Source: Sesamum alatum
Lineage: Eukaryota > Streptophyta > Magnoliopsida > Lamiales > Pedaliaceae
DNA length: 64,000 nucleotides
Direction: 5' to 3'
NCBI GenBank assembly: GCA_034509735.1
Contig: JACGWO010000004.1
Location: 19,635,395-19,699,394 of the forward strand
Of the stretch, positions 23,337 through 35,967 are shown piece by piece. Positions within the stretch are counted from its first letter, which is position 1; each line of letters opens with the position of its first letter. A model generated the notes under the pieces. It saw nothing but the letters and a program-made list of their open reading frames with translations, was not told the DNA's origin and searched no databases. A program made the translations under genes and the position numbers.

Positions 23337-23832
23337 GAGTTAATTACACTTAGACCACCTCTGACAATACAAAATTACACTTTTCCCCAAAAAAGTTTTG
23401 AAATCACACTTACACCCCTTTCACACTTACACAGCCTCCGAAAATTTTTCGTTGACACCTAACCACCTTCTGTGAGAGTTTGGACGGAAAATATTTACGT
23501 CAGCAAAAAAAATATGTAAATTTTTAATTTTGGCCCTCATTTAATATCCTTACATATATTTTTGTACTTATATGGGAATAAATGTAATGAATGTATAACA
23601 TTTTGCCCCTTATAAGTAAAAATTTATTAAATGGGGATGTTAAATGAGGGGTAAAACTGAAAATTCATGTAATTTTTTTGGCCAACGTCGGCATTTTTTG
23701 TCAAAATCCTAACGAAAGGGTGTCATGTGTAAATAGTGAATTTGTGGAAGGGGCGTAAGTGAAATTTTAAAACTTTTTGGGAGAAAAATATAATTTCACA
23801 TTTTCAGATGGAGTGTAAGTGTAAGTAACCCC
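23337..23832. mobile_element. Mutator-type MITE (foldback, about 495 bp)
   Basis: The left arm (GAGTTAATTACACTTAGACC..., AAAGTTTTGAAATCACACTT) pairs with the reverse complement of the right arm (GGGTTACTTACACTTACACT..., AAAAGTTTTAAAATTTCACTT) over about 100 bases. Flanking 9-mers TAATATAAT and CAATTTAAT agree at 7 of 9 positions. It has no coding capacity. Confidence 0.72.
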
Positions 23833-24612
23833 AATTTAATTTAAATAGATAAATATATTACATATTTACCATAACATGATTGCTTAATGTGGCATCATCT
23901 CTTTAATATTTTTACTTTCTGAAGAATAAATATTAAATTATTTATCTTAATTTGATTGGAACGTACATATCATTGTTCCACATGGGGCCATTTGATTGAC
24001 TCATTGGCTGGAACACTTTGAGTTTGATATTTTATCGGTTATTGATTTGATGACAATATATATATATATATATTAACATATTAACTAACTTAACTATATA
24101 TGTACACTTGAAATTAATTTAATAATTTTCAAAAATACAAGTAGAAGAAGGTTTGTAAGTGATAATTAATATACTATTTTATACTTGTTATCATTTAATT
24201 GGGTGGAAAATTAATTTGTCTACAATATGTATTAAAGTACCTTATAAAGGGTAAAATTCCATCAATCCCTAAGATTTGATCTAATTATAATTATATTTAT
24301 ATTAGATTGAAAATCGCTATTACATTACTTGAAGTTTGTTTCATCTTCATATAAGTTTATTCAATAGGGTTCCTGTAAACTTTACATGTGATATTCCAAA
24401 AACACTCCTCAGAAATGTTCTACTATAATTTGATCATTTTTTCAGACAAATATTTGGTATGTGATCCAAATCTCTACAACACATCATCTTCTCCATTAAA
24501 AGAAATTATTTTCTTAAAATACTAGCCTACAATATTGTAATTCTTAGAAGATACCCACCATACACATGTCCTATTTATTCTTAGAGGTTGCCTCACAGTC
24601 CCGCCGAGAATT
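23833..24612. other. AT-rich intergenic sequence
   Basis: A (TA)n run at about 24057-24073. No gene recognised, and no L1 ORF1 upstream of the next element. Confidence 0.45.
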
Positions 24613-27600
24613 ATGAATCCCTTAATTTGGAACTGTCAGGGTCTTGGGGGATACCTGACAGTTCAGCATTTGGGTCACTTGTTACGGCAGCACAATCCCC
24701 CTCTGGTTTTTCTGTCTGAAACTAAATGTCAGTCTGATCATTTGGAATTTCTTAAATACAAATTATCAATGTTTGGAGTGGGTGCGGACTCGGTTGGTAA
24801 GGGAGGTGGACTTAACCTTCTTTGGCAGAAAGTTTTGGATGTGCAACTGTTATCTACTTCTGTTAATCAAATTGATGCCATCATCCATGAGCAACCTCCT
24901 TCTTCCTCTTGGTGTTTTATGAGATTTTACAGTGCCCTTGAAGTGCTTAATCAAGGTTCTGTTGGCAATTACTAGAATGACTAAGCTCTCACTCGTCCCT
25001 TCCATGGCTTTGTGCCAGTGATTTTAATGAGTTATTACATCATTAAGAGAAACAAGGCTCCTGTCCACAACCCCATTGGCAACTCGCAGTGTTCTCGGCA
25101 GCGCTGCACCGTTGTGGTCTTTCAGATTCACTTGGTCAAATCACCGTGAAGCTCCTCATACGATTCACGAAAGGTTAGATCGTGTTTGTGCCAATTTACA
25201 ATAGCGTACTAGTTTTCTTGATGCTCGGTCTCAGCCTCTTCCATATCCCTATTCCGATCATGATCCCATACTCATTACTCTCCATTCGCCAAATCAGTCT
25301 TGTGATCAGCCTGGGACTACTCCTTTCTGTTTTGAGGCGTGGTGGATTTGTGTTCAGGGGTGTGAGAACTTCGTTCGAGAATCTTGGATGGTGGGTACTA
25401 ATTTGGGTCCTGGTTCCCGTCTTAGGCAGCGTCTGAAAGGGTGTGAGAAGGACCTCAAATGCTGGAGTAATTCCCTCAATATCACTCGACGACGTAAAAA
25501 GGAAATTGAGGAGGAACTTGTGCATCTTAGCGATGGACAGATCGCTGCACTACACAAACAACTTGCTACTCGGCTGAAAGGAGAATTGGAAGAACTCGCT
25601 GCACATGAAGAAGTGAAATGGCAGCAGCGTTCCAAAACTGAGTGGTTAACGTCCGGTGAGGTAATACGAAATTCTTCCATGCTCGGGCATCGAACGGATG
25701 GAGAAAAAGCTAGATTTCTGGACTTCGTGATGCTCACGGCCATTGGACAGAACAAAAGACCCATCTACAAGGAATAGTGCACGATTTCTTTGCCAACCTC
25801 TTTCGTTCTGAGAATCCGTCGGATGTTGTGCTTCAAGAATCAGTTGGATTGCTCTCTCGTTGTGTTACTCCGGAGATGAATGCCAAGTTGACAAAACCAT
25901 TCACTAAAGAGGAGGTTATTGATTCCTTATCTCATATGTCCCCTCTAAAATCCCCCGAGCCGGACGGCTTTCCCCCAATATTTTATAAACACTTTTGGTC
26001 TGTCGTTAGCTCTGATGTGGTTGATTTGGTCCTTCATATGCTTAATAACTGCACTATACCTCATGGGATTAATCACACGAATATTGTTCTCATCCCCAAA
26101 TGTGATAAGCCGGAGTACATGACTAAGTTTAGACCTATTAGTTTATGTAATGTCATTTATAAATTGGCGTCGAAAACTCTAGCAAATAGGCTTCGACCTT
26201 TTTTACATGATATTATTTCTCCATCTCAGTCTGCTTTTGTCCCGGGTCGTCTCATTTCTGATAATATTCTGATAGCTTTCGAACTTAATCATTTTTTTTC
26301 CGAACACAGCATAGGTGTAGTGATGGTTATACGGCCGTTAAACTTGACATGAGTAAAGCGTATGATCGTGTCAAATGGTCTTTTTTACATGTTGTTATGT
26401 TATGTTTAGGGTTTGATAGTCATTTTGTATCGTTGATTCTTATGTGTGTGTCAACTGTCTCTTATTCGTACATGCTCAATGGGAAGTGTTTTGGTTTTTT
26501 AACTCCCCAACATGGTCTTAGACAAGGGTGTTCGTTATCGTCGTACTTATTTCTCCTTTGAATTGAAATGCTATCGTGTCTTATTAACTCTGAGCTTTCC
26601 CGTGTTCGTTTTAACGGTGTTCGTATTTGTGCAGGAGCCCCGGAGATTTCCCATTTGCTTTTGCAGATGATACCTTGTTGTTTTGTTCAGCAACTGACAG
26701 TAATATGACCTCTATTTCTTGTCTACTTGACTGTTATGCAGATGTTTCAGGTCAAGTAATTAATCTGCAAAAGTCCATTGTCTCCTTTAGCAAGGTTGTT
26801 CGTGCTCCACAACAGTAGCGTCTCGCTAGCCTCTTGGGGGTCCAATCGGTTCCTCAAGGTGGGAATTATCTGGGATTACCTTCAGTAGTAGGGCGATCAA
26901 AAAGACTCATATATAATGCACTTAAGGCAAAAATTCAGCGTCATTTGGAGGGTTGGTCACATACATTGTTGTCTCAAGCTGGTCATTCGGTGCTCATTCA
27001 ATCTGTTATCTAATCTATTCCAACGCACATGATGAGTTGTTTCTGTCTTCCAACATACTTGCTTAATGAAGTGGAGTCGATGATTTCGGCTTATTGGTGG
27101 CATAATACGAGTTCACGAAAAATTCACTTGGTATCATGGAAATCACTTTGCTCACGGAAATCGTCGGGTGGACTTGGGTTCAGAATGTTTAGAGCCTATA
27201 ATTCTGCACTTTTAGCCAAAAAAAAAAATTGGCGTTTGGTTCAGAAAGTCTACTAGCTAGATTATGGCGTGCTAGATATTTTCCGGATACTAGTAGTTTT
27301 CATTCGACACTTGGGACGAAACCTTCTTTCACTTGGCAGAGTGTGTTTCAAGCTAAGGATGTCATTTTAGCAGGATCATGATGGCAGATTTCCAATGGTG
27401 AGAATGCAGCTATTTGGTTGGATCCGTGGATTCCACGACCTCACTCGTCCAAGGTTCTCTCCCCGCTGAACTACCGAAGTGCACAAGCTAAAGTCAGTGA
27501 GCTCATATTAGAAAATCCTGCTCGGTGGAATGAAGCTATAATTCGTGAGGTGTTTTGGAAAATTGATGCTGATATTATTTGCTCTATTCTGCTTGGTCGC

Positions 27601-28256
27601 CGAGATCAAGGAGACCGTTTGGTGTGGATTATGATTGAAGGGGTTTATTCAATGTTCGAAGTGCTTACCACGTGGCTGTCTCGTTATTGGACAACAATCT
27701 TTGCAGTGAAGGAAGTGGTCGGTCTAGCAATGATTGGAATTTTATTTGGCATGCTCACGTTCCGCCGAAAGTTTAGAATTTTCGCCTGGAGAGTTTGCAA
27801 GGAGGCACTACCTACATGTGTTAATCTAGTTAGAAGAGGTTGTGCACGAGCTTTCGCTTGTCCTCACTGTGGTCACATAAATGAGGATTCCCATCATGTT
27901 TTCTTGCACTGTTCTGTTGTTCGGCAAACCTGGGCACTTCTAATCTTCCTTTTGGTGTTATTTCACAGGATCACGGCGACATGGAGGCATGGATTAGACA
28001 TGTAGCAGAGCATCTTGACCAGAACCAGTTTCCTCTTTTCCTTGTCTTCATTTGGGCAATTTGGTGGAGCCGAAACCAGAAGCTGTGGAAGAATATGTTT
28101 ATCGATCCACTCGCTACTACAGAGTTTGTGTAACATTTTCTCTCTTCATACCAGGACCATCGTATCTCTTCAGTTCCTTCTCCTAATTCGTCACCTTGTC
28201 GCTCTTGGACGCCTCCTATTCCGGGTGTTATCAAGGTGAATTTTGAAGGAGCCGTC
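24613..28256 (+). pseudogene. L1-type LINE ORF2, left part (endonuclease, RT, zf-RVT), interrupted by element A
   Basis: ORF2 starts with MNPLIWNCQGLGG, the usual endonuclease start, followed by FLSETKCQSDHLEF. RT runs from about 25780 to 26820: LKSPEPDGFPPIFYKHFW, NIVLIPKCDKPE, FRPISLCNVIYKLASKTLAN, MSKAYDRVKWSF, HGLRQGCSLSSYLF and the catalytic FADDTLLF at about 26650. At 27760-27960 is a zf-RVT domain (FAWRVCKEALPTCVNLVRRG, then CPHCGHINEDSHHVFLHC). Several frameshifts and stops separate these blocks. The frame runs into GVIKVNFEGAV at the copia insertion point and continues at 37970. No ORF1 precedes it, so the copy is probably 5'-truncated near the ORF2 start. Confidence 0.92.
28252..28256 (+). 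repeat. target-site duplication of element A, left copy (CCGTC)
   Basis: Identical to 37965-37969. Removing element A and one copy restores the L1 frame (…FEGAV-HGGSS…). Confidence 0.95.
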
Positions 28257-30247
28257 TGAAAGAAATCGGTGGATCGTCCCGGGAATTGCGCGAATGCGGA
28301 AGCGCGATAAAAATAATCATACAAAAATTAAAGCATGCTTTAAATTTAAAAGTACACGCTCAAGGGGTGTGCCCTTGAGGTTCCCGGGCGTTCGGTGTAT
28401 CTCATGATCATATAACATGTAAAGAAATCATGGAGGCCATAGAGTTGAAAATTAAAGAGGGACGAAAAAGTAAAACGAGACCTACCCGTTGTCGTTTTCG
28501 TCTTCAACGGCTACTCGCGTTGCTCCCCGTTTTGCACCGAGATCTCATTCTTGAGACCCTCCAAATCGTGAGACACGATCCACCCACGTATCTTGCACGT
28601 CGTGCTAGCAACGAACAAGTGTATATTTTTTGGAGTGGATGAATCAACAACACGTTATCAATTAACGGTATTGATTCATCTAAGTTCTAATGTTCCAAGA
28701 ACAAAGAACTAAGAAAAATATTTTCTTGTAGAGAGAGAGGGGGCGGACGAGAGGTGAGGAAGGGGGAGATGAGTGTGTGTTGTGTGTGTGATTTCAAGAA
28801 TCATCATCATTCAATTGTTGGAGGCTAGAGGTTTATATAGAGGAGGAGTTTAATCCTCTTTAAACTCCAGCTCTAAGAACTCTAATTTGACTAGGATTTT
28901 GACCTAGTCAAAGTCCTAGTCAAACTAGTGTTTGACCTAGTCAAATGAATCCTAGCCTTCCATCTTCCCTTTCCATCTCAACCGTTGATTTTAATTTAAT
29001 GGGATATTTAAATCCCATTTAAATATTCCAAAAGGCTAAAAGAATAAATATAATATAATAAATAAATATTAATATTTATTCTAAGCCCATTAAATCAACC
29101 CTTTAATAAATCCTATTTATTAATTTAATTCCCTTTATCAAATAGAAGGAATTAATTTCTCCAAGAAAATATAGGACCGGATTAAATCTAATTTAATCAT
29201 TCCTTTGCTCCAATATTTAATCCCAAATTAAATATCAAGTGTGTGTGGATAGTGTGTGACTCTTTAGGTTCACCATTCAACTAGACTTGGTCGAATTCCT
29301 AGAATCCGCCCGTTACCATGGGTGGCCATCTAGTAACGGTCCATGGCACTAGAGACTAGGTGAAATAATTGGGGATGAACATTTAGGTTCTAACAGTACA
29401 CTTGTCCTTCTGTCTTCGGTCTCATCACTTAGAGTCTAGGGCACGGAAAATGCAGGTACCCATTTTGGACCTAAATGTCGGTCTGTCCTTACTAACCGCC
29501 GCAAGGGAAACCTTCCCTTCTGTTCAGTTACTGTGGCCACAGATTTTAGGGACAAGACACAGAACATACATGAGACTCAACTGTCGATGCCTTTTGACAG
29601 GAGATAGATTCTTGGAAACTACTGTCACTTTGTGCACCCGAGCTGCACTAGACATGGCTTATGACTACTCAATAGTATTTTGGCAATCTCTCACCATATC
29701 TAAGATATAGACCTGATGCACAGGTAAACTCAGCAGTTCCTCAAGTCAAAGGACTTGGCCTGTACCGTTGGAACCGGGAATACACGTCATACCTTGCTGA
29801 CCATACTCAAGGTCCTCCGTAAGACGGTTCCCGCGAGTCACCTCAGTCAGCATCTTCCTAGCATGCTGACCCACTAACACTGCTTAGACGACCTTCGTCA
29901 CCCGTCAATGAAATACGACAGCAGATGCTTAGTGCAAGTCTCAAAGGGAATCCCGGTACCCATTTTCGGGATTCCTTGACTTGGAGATTTCTGGACTGAT
30001 TCGGTAAAACTGATTTCATGGACCTACCTCCAAGCGTAGTCCCAGTCCCCGAAATCGATTTCTCAGTCCATAGGCTTTGTTTGCGTAGTGAACAGAAATA
30101 TAAATGCAGATAAGTGAACGTAAACAAAGTATTGCCATATGAATTTTCACTTCTTTATTCATAAATGTTTTATCAAATACCATGAAATTGTCTAGACATA
30201 GGTTACACATTCCTGCCAAAATTGGCTTACATGATCACCTATTCTAA
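28257..30247 (-). mobile_element. element A 3' LTR
   Basis: Starts TGAAAGAAATCGGTGGATCG (plus-strand view) and ends CACCTATTCTAA. The final CA is lost at the deletion junction. It has the same TATA position as the 5' LTR (tttatata at 28832-28839). Confidence 0.93.
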
Positions 30248-30249
30248 GA

Positions 30250-33200
30250 ACATCTCCTTAGTCCTCCTTAGGTACTTAAGGATGCCCTTAACAGCATTCC
30301 AATGTGCTTCTCCTGCGCAGGACTGATATCTGCTTGTTACGCTCAAAGCGTGCAATGTCAGGCCTAGTGCAGTGGACCGCATATTGGATGCTACCTACGG
30401 CAGAAGCATAGGGGATGACCTTCATCCTTTCAAGTTCCTCATCAGTCTGTGGGGACTGTTTCTTGGATAACTTGATCCCATGCCTCATTGGAAGGAATCC
30501 TCGTTTGGAGTTGTCCATTCGATATCTCTTCGGGACTTTCTCCATATACGAGTTTTGGGTGAGTCCTAACATCCTTTTAGATCTGTCCCTGACAATCTGG
30601 ATGCCTAGGATGTAGGAGGCTTCACCCAAGTCCTTCATGGAAAACTGGATTGACAACCATGCTTTTGTGTTTCCTAACATTCTAACGTCATTACCAATGA
30701 GCAGAATGTCATCCACATAAAGCACTAGGAACACTATTGAGCTCCCACTGACCTTCTTGTATACACAAGGGTCGGATTAGTTTTTGATGAAGTCATAACC
30801 CCGTATTACGTCATCAAAGCGAATGTTCCAACTTCGGGAGGCTTGTTTGAGGCCATAGATGGACTTCTGGAGACGACAGACTTTTTTCTCTTCTCCAGTG
30901 ACCGTGAAACCCTGCGGCTGATCCATATAGATCTCTTCTTCAACGAAACCGTTGAGGAAGGCCGTTTTCACGTCCATCTGCCATATCTCATAGTCATACC
31001 ATGCTGCTATGGCGAGCAGAATCCGAATGGATTTAGCCATGGCTACTAGCGAGTAGGTATCCTCAAAATCGACCCCGAGTCGTTGAGTGTATCCCTTAGC
31101 TACAAGCCTAGCCTTAAAGGTTGTGACTTCTCCATCAACGCCAAGTTTGCGCTTGTAGACCCACTTACAGCCGACTGGTTTAACACCTTTCGGTGGATCT
31201 ACAAGACTCCAGACATGGTTCTCGCTCATGGAGTCCATTTCGGCTTTCATGGCCTCAAGCCATTTTCCCGGAGTCGATGTCAGACATCGCTTCTCCATAA
31301 GTCTTAGGATCGTTATCCAAAAGATCGGTCGCACCTAGAAAGCCATGTCTCACTGGAGGTCTGGACTCTCTAGTGGACCTATGGAGAACGGGAACGTTAG
31401 TGGTGACTGTGGGCGCTGACTGTATCGGAGCCGGTGGTTCAGGAATCGGGACTGGTTGTTCCTGAGGCTGTCCTTCATGCCTAGCATGTTAAACTTCTCG
31501 AGATTGGTCAGCCCTTTGGCTGTTAATCCTGAATCCCCTAAGTGAGGGTTCCGCGGCCTCCTCTGATGGCTAGATTCCATCACTTGACTCCTCAAGGATC
31601 AGCTCATCAGGTTGGATATCCTTCGGGAAGCCTTGCTCCAAGAATACTGCATTTCTTGAAACAAACACCTTTTGTTCCAAGGGGTCATAAAAGTAATAAC
31701 CCGCAGTTTCTTTAGGGTATCCAACGAACCTGCATAAGCTAGACCTAGATTCTAACTTATCTCCCACTAACCTCTTGACGTATGCGGGGCTACCCCACAC
31801 TTTCAAGTAGTTGTAGGATGCAGGCTTGCCGTGCCATATCTCATATGGCGTTTGGGTCAATGTACTAGTAGGCGCTAAATTCAACAATTTAGCCGCTGTT
31901 TCTAGTGCATAACCCCAAAACGATAAGGGCAATTTGGTAAAACTTATCATGGACCGAACCATGTCCAACAGGGTTCGATTCTTCCTTTCAGAGACACCAT
32001 TTAACTGTGGTGTTCCTGGAGGTGTCCATTCTGATATTATACCATGTTCTTTTAGATAATCTAGGAACTCCGTACTAAGGTATTCACCGCCTCGGTCCGA
32101 CCGAAGGATTTTAATTTTGCAGTTGGTTTGGTTCTCCACTTCAAGTCTGAATTCTTTAAACCTCTCAAGAGCTTCAGACTTGTACCTCATCAGGTAAACA
32201 TAACCATACCGTGAATGATCATTGGTGAAGGTTATGAAGTAAGAGAACCCACCTCGGGCCTGCGTCCTTAGTGGTCCACATACGTCTGTATGGACCAAGT
32301 CCAACAGACCTGTGGCAATCCTACGTTGTCCTACAAAGGGCTTCTTGGTCATTTTCCCTCTTAGACAGGACTCACAAGTTGGTAGATCGCTCAAGTCCCC
32401 AACCTCTAGGTTCTTTGAGTCGACCAACCTTTTCATCCTATCTTGGGATATGTGACCTAGCCTAGCGTGCCACAGACGTGCGTTCCCGTTATTATCTAAT
32501 TTTCGTTTGTGTTGTGCATTGAGGACGAAATTCGTTTGTTGCAAGATATGGAGTCCGTTATGCAATGTACCAAGTAGATGAGCAATTCCACACCGCATCA
32601 AATAAAAGCAATTTTTATTGATTCTAAACTCATAACCACTATTGTCCAACAATGGAATGGAAATGATGTTTTTAATCATACTGGGTACAAAATAAACTTG
32701 CTCTAAATCTATGCTAATACTATCACTAATCACTAGAGTGGCGGATCCTACTGCTTCTGCCGAGATGGCCTTGCCATTCCCAAGCTTCAGGATCATGTCC
32801 CCGCTACCCAGTTTTCTGCTTCTTTTCAACACCTGCAAGTTATTGCAAATGTGAGCTCCACAGCCGGTATCTAATACCCAAGAGGCAGAACTAGTGACCA
32901 TATTAACCTCAATCACATATATACCTTGGTTTGAGAAGAGTTTGGGGCACTCTCTCTTCCAATGCCCTTTCTCACGGCAGTTGATACATATGTCATATGC
33001 CTTCGACTGTTGCTTGGAGACAACCTTTCCCTTTCCTTTGCCTTTCCCCTCTTTGGCAATGGGAACACTCTTAGTGTTCGTAGCTGCTTTGACGGCCTTT
33101 CCCTTCCCCTTCTTCTTCTTCCAACGTCCGGCACCCTTGCCTTTCGTATTAGAAGTCGAAGCACCTCCAAACAATACCGAAGGCGTGGACTTCTTAGTCG

Positions 33201-33786
33201 TTGCCTCGTATTGCACCAACATATTGATCAACTCATGAATGCCCTTCTCAAGTGCGTTCATGTTGTAGTTGACGATAAATTGGTCAAACGAGGGTGGGAG
33301 TGACTGAAGGATCACATCTATGTACGTTTCATTATCGAGACCTGCCTTTAGGTCCTCGAGCTTTTCCACCAGGGTAAGCATTTTAACCCCGTGCTCTTGT
33401 ACAGAGGATCCTTCTGTCATTTTCGTTCCGAAGAACGCCTTGGTCGCGACATACCTAGTATGCCGGTCCGGGACTGCATAGCAATCCTTAAGGCAAGCCA
33501 TAATGGAAGGGACATCATCTAGCCTTTCATATTGCTTCTGAATCTCATTGGTCATCGAAGCAAGTATGATGCTACGGACCTTCCGGTTATCCTTATGCCA
33601 AGTCTCGAACGTCTCACGTTCTTCTGGCGTGGATCCTTCCGGTAAGGTCCTAGGGAGAGGCTCGTCCATGACATAGCCTTGGTTCTCGTAATCTAGGACT
33701 ATCCTGAGATTGCGCAACCAGTCGTTGTAGTTGGTTCCATTGAATTTGTTTGTCTCAAGAATGGTGGAAAGTGGGTTCTTAGACAT
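30250..33786 (-). pseudogene. element A polyprotein (gag, protease, integrase, RT), broken near the RT end
   Basis: The first 738 codons are open from the ATG at 33786. They contain a copia gag with the CCHC knuckle CINCREKGHWKREC (res. 267-280), protease motif DTGCGAHIC (306-314), the integrase zinc site H440/H445/C471/C474 and the integrase triad D501/D564/E600, with 35 residues between the last two. A stop follows at 31570, another near 31492, a one-base insertion near 31265 and an in-frame stop at 30777 (GYDFIKN*). RT is otherwise well preserved (VGCKWVYKRK, FLNGFVEEEIYMDQPQGF, LYVDDILLIG). After TRPDIA, near 30350, a 2-base deletion shifts frame. The RNase H core is absent because of the deletion to the LTR. 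Element B supplies the comparison for each break. Confidence 0.95.
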
Positions 33787-34161
33787 TTTAAAATCTACAT
33801 TTTATAAAACAGCGCGCGATCAGCAGAAAATAAAAGACGGTGGTTTGATAAAATAATTAAATGCATGGACTTTAGTCATTTAATCCTCCCACTATTTATA
33901 CGAAAACACAGTACTCTCAAACATGATTTTCGGGAAATCCTTTCCAAGTGGGCTTGGGATCCACAGCGATTTTTCCCATACCCCGCTTTTACGATTCGCA
34001 TGGAAAAGATCCTGTGTGAGGTATTCCATACCATTCTCGTTCCACGAGATTCTAAGATTATTGCCTCACCCTTTCACATGATCCCGAGTACTCCAAGCGA
34101 ATCATGTTAATTGGGCGTTAGACCCAACCCAATTGACCGAGCCACGGACCCACTGGTACCC

Positions 34162-34257
34162 CCACGACTCGTGAGACAGGTAGCAGCAGCCCGTTTTTTC
34201 GTTCATGACATAGTGCAGCTTCTTTTAAGTACAATAACGTGCCACGACTCGTGAGAC
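34162..34257 (-). repeat. paired near-palindrome in element A leader
   Basis: CACGACTCGTG occurs at 34163-34173 and 34243-34253, each within the longer word CCACGACTCGTGAGAC. The same word occurs twice in the leader of element C at similar spacing. Confidence 0.75.
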
Positions 34258-35320
34258 CACGCTATTGACCCAAAGCAGCTTCCTCACTATGCCATGGATT
34301 GGAAGGCATGGACAAACTCCTAGAGTTTATGTCCACTTTGTCTAGGGTCTAATATTTTGACATTGGTCCAACCAATGTGAGAGTAGTAAATGACCGAGAT
34401 CTCAAATAAATAAATATCTACACATACATCCAAAATGCGTAAATAAACCATCCATAGCAGTTATATGATAAATAAACAATCCATTCATCCATCATCATAA
34501 CCACATGCAAAATTAAAGCCTAGCACGCCCCTGTTGGATGATCACGAGCCCGAATCCTATGCGACCCACTGAGCCCGCAGTGGATCTATGGTCAATCTAG
34601 GGTTGGTCCTATACTATTACATTAATAGTAACCCAATCATCATGCTGATGGGCCTTGGTCTCTTTTTCTCTTTCTTCACTTCATGGAAAACTCCAAGGGA
34701 CCTCCCGTCTGGGCTCTCCATGTGGTCCTTCCTTCTTCTCCACCAATTACAAAAATAGAAACCTCACTCCTAGTCTACTTTCATTACATATTAAAAAATA
34801 GAAACCCCAGCGAAAACTCGGGGCGAGTACATAAGGAGGGAGGTAGAATGCCTTATTATTCCAAGGCAACTAGAAAGAGAGAAGGAGAAAACAGTAAAAG
34901 AGGCACACAGGCCCAACAGAAAAATAAACCATACATCCGGTCTAGGGCTCGTGATCATCCATTTCCATTCAACACACATAATCACATGATCCAATCATAT
35001 AATCACAATATCCCAACAACACATGATATCCAATCATGAATTTCCAAAATAATAAATGAATATGTGCACAACGTGTGAAAAATAAAACACAGATATTGGT
35101 AATAATATTCTCTCGTTTTAGGAAAACCTTTCCTCATTATTTTAAGTAAAATAACCCCGGAATTCCAAATCTAATTTATTTTACTCCTAAAATAATATCT
35201 TTAGAAAAATAGGCATAATTGAACCCAAAAATAATTTTTCAGAATTAATTCAAAATTAAAACTGAAAATAATTAAAAAATAAAAGAAAAACACTGCTAGG
35301 GTTTTGAAACCCTAGCAGCC

Positions 35321-35758
35321 GCAGCCGCCGCCGCCGCCGGCAGTGGCCCGCCGGCACGCGCGCAGGACAGCAGGCTCAGCCTGTCGCCCCTGCGCGCGCG
35401 CGCAGGCACTGCCTGGCCGGCAGCGCGCTACGCGGCCTGGCATTCCGGCAGGCCGTCGCGCGCGCAGGCTCCCTTGCCCGTCGCGCGCGCTGGCCTGCTG
35501 GCTGCCGGCCGTGCCGTGCGCAGTGCACGCGCAGACGTGCACTGGGCACGCCTGCCGGGCGCACGCGCGCAGACACCCTTGTCTGCGTGCGCACGCGCCT
35601 GGAGGCGCTGCCCTGCGCGCAGCCTCCCTGGCTGCGCGCTGCCCCTGCGCGACCGGTTGGGCGGGCGCGCGCAGGCCTCCCTTGCCTGCGCGCGTCTGCC
35701 CTGCCGGCAACGTGCGGCTGCGCGCGGCCAGCCCTCCCGGCTGGCCGGCCGCGTCGTT
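35321..35758. repeat. GC-rich CpG-dense block in element A leader
   Basis: Built of irregular GCGCGC, GCCGGC and CTGCC words, in sharp contrast to the AT-rich surroundings. Element C has a shorter equivalent at 61415-61605. Confidence 0.85.
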
Positions 35759-35948
35759 TCTCGTTTTCCGTTCTATTTTCCACCCCGTTTCCCAAGAAAA
35801 ACAGAAAAATACCAACATTCAGAGATTCACACGATTTAAAAGCAATAAAACCGACATGCTAAAATCAAGAAAAATCAAGATTTAATAAAAACATGCCAAT
35901 TTCACGTTTCATGCTTATAACGCACATAAACCCTAGGCCTATACACCG

Positions 35949-35966
35949 AACCGGGCTCTGATACCA
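35949..35966 (-). other. primer-binding site of element A
   Basis: The minus strand reads TGGTATCAGAGCCCGGTT one base inside the 5' LTR. It is complementary to the 3' end of plant initiator tRNA-Met over at least 13 bases. Confidence 0.93.
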
Positions 35967-35967
35967 C

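Larger units (their letters stand above)
33787..35945 (-). other. element A untranslated leader
   Basis: About 2.1 kb between PBS and gag. It holds a GC-rich block (35321-35758) and, nearer gag, two copies of CCACGACTCGTGAGA (34162 and 34242). Sequence next to gag matches the leader of element C in parts, for example ggttggaccaa. Long frames through the GC-rich block on both strands come from base composition. Confidence 0.75.

Noticed and set aside
25354..25764. 136-codon minus-strand frame
   Set aside because: Antisense to the L1 ORF2 linker between endonuclease and RT.
28430..28642. 70-codon frame repeated at 36142-36354
   Set aside because: Located in the two LTRs of element A, antisense to it. 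Duplicated only because LTRs are.
32894..33303. Plus-strand frames of about 113 codons
   Set aside because: Antisense of the lysine-rich gag region of element A; Phe/Pro/Leu-rich mirror of that sequence.
35312..35885. Overlapping open frames of 90-180 codons on both strands
   Set aside because: They run through the GC-rich leader block of element A, where stops are rare on every frame. Products are Ala/Arg/Pro-rich without motifs.
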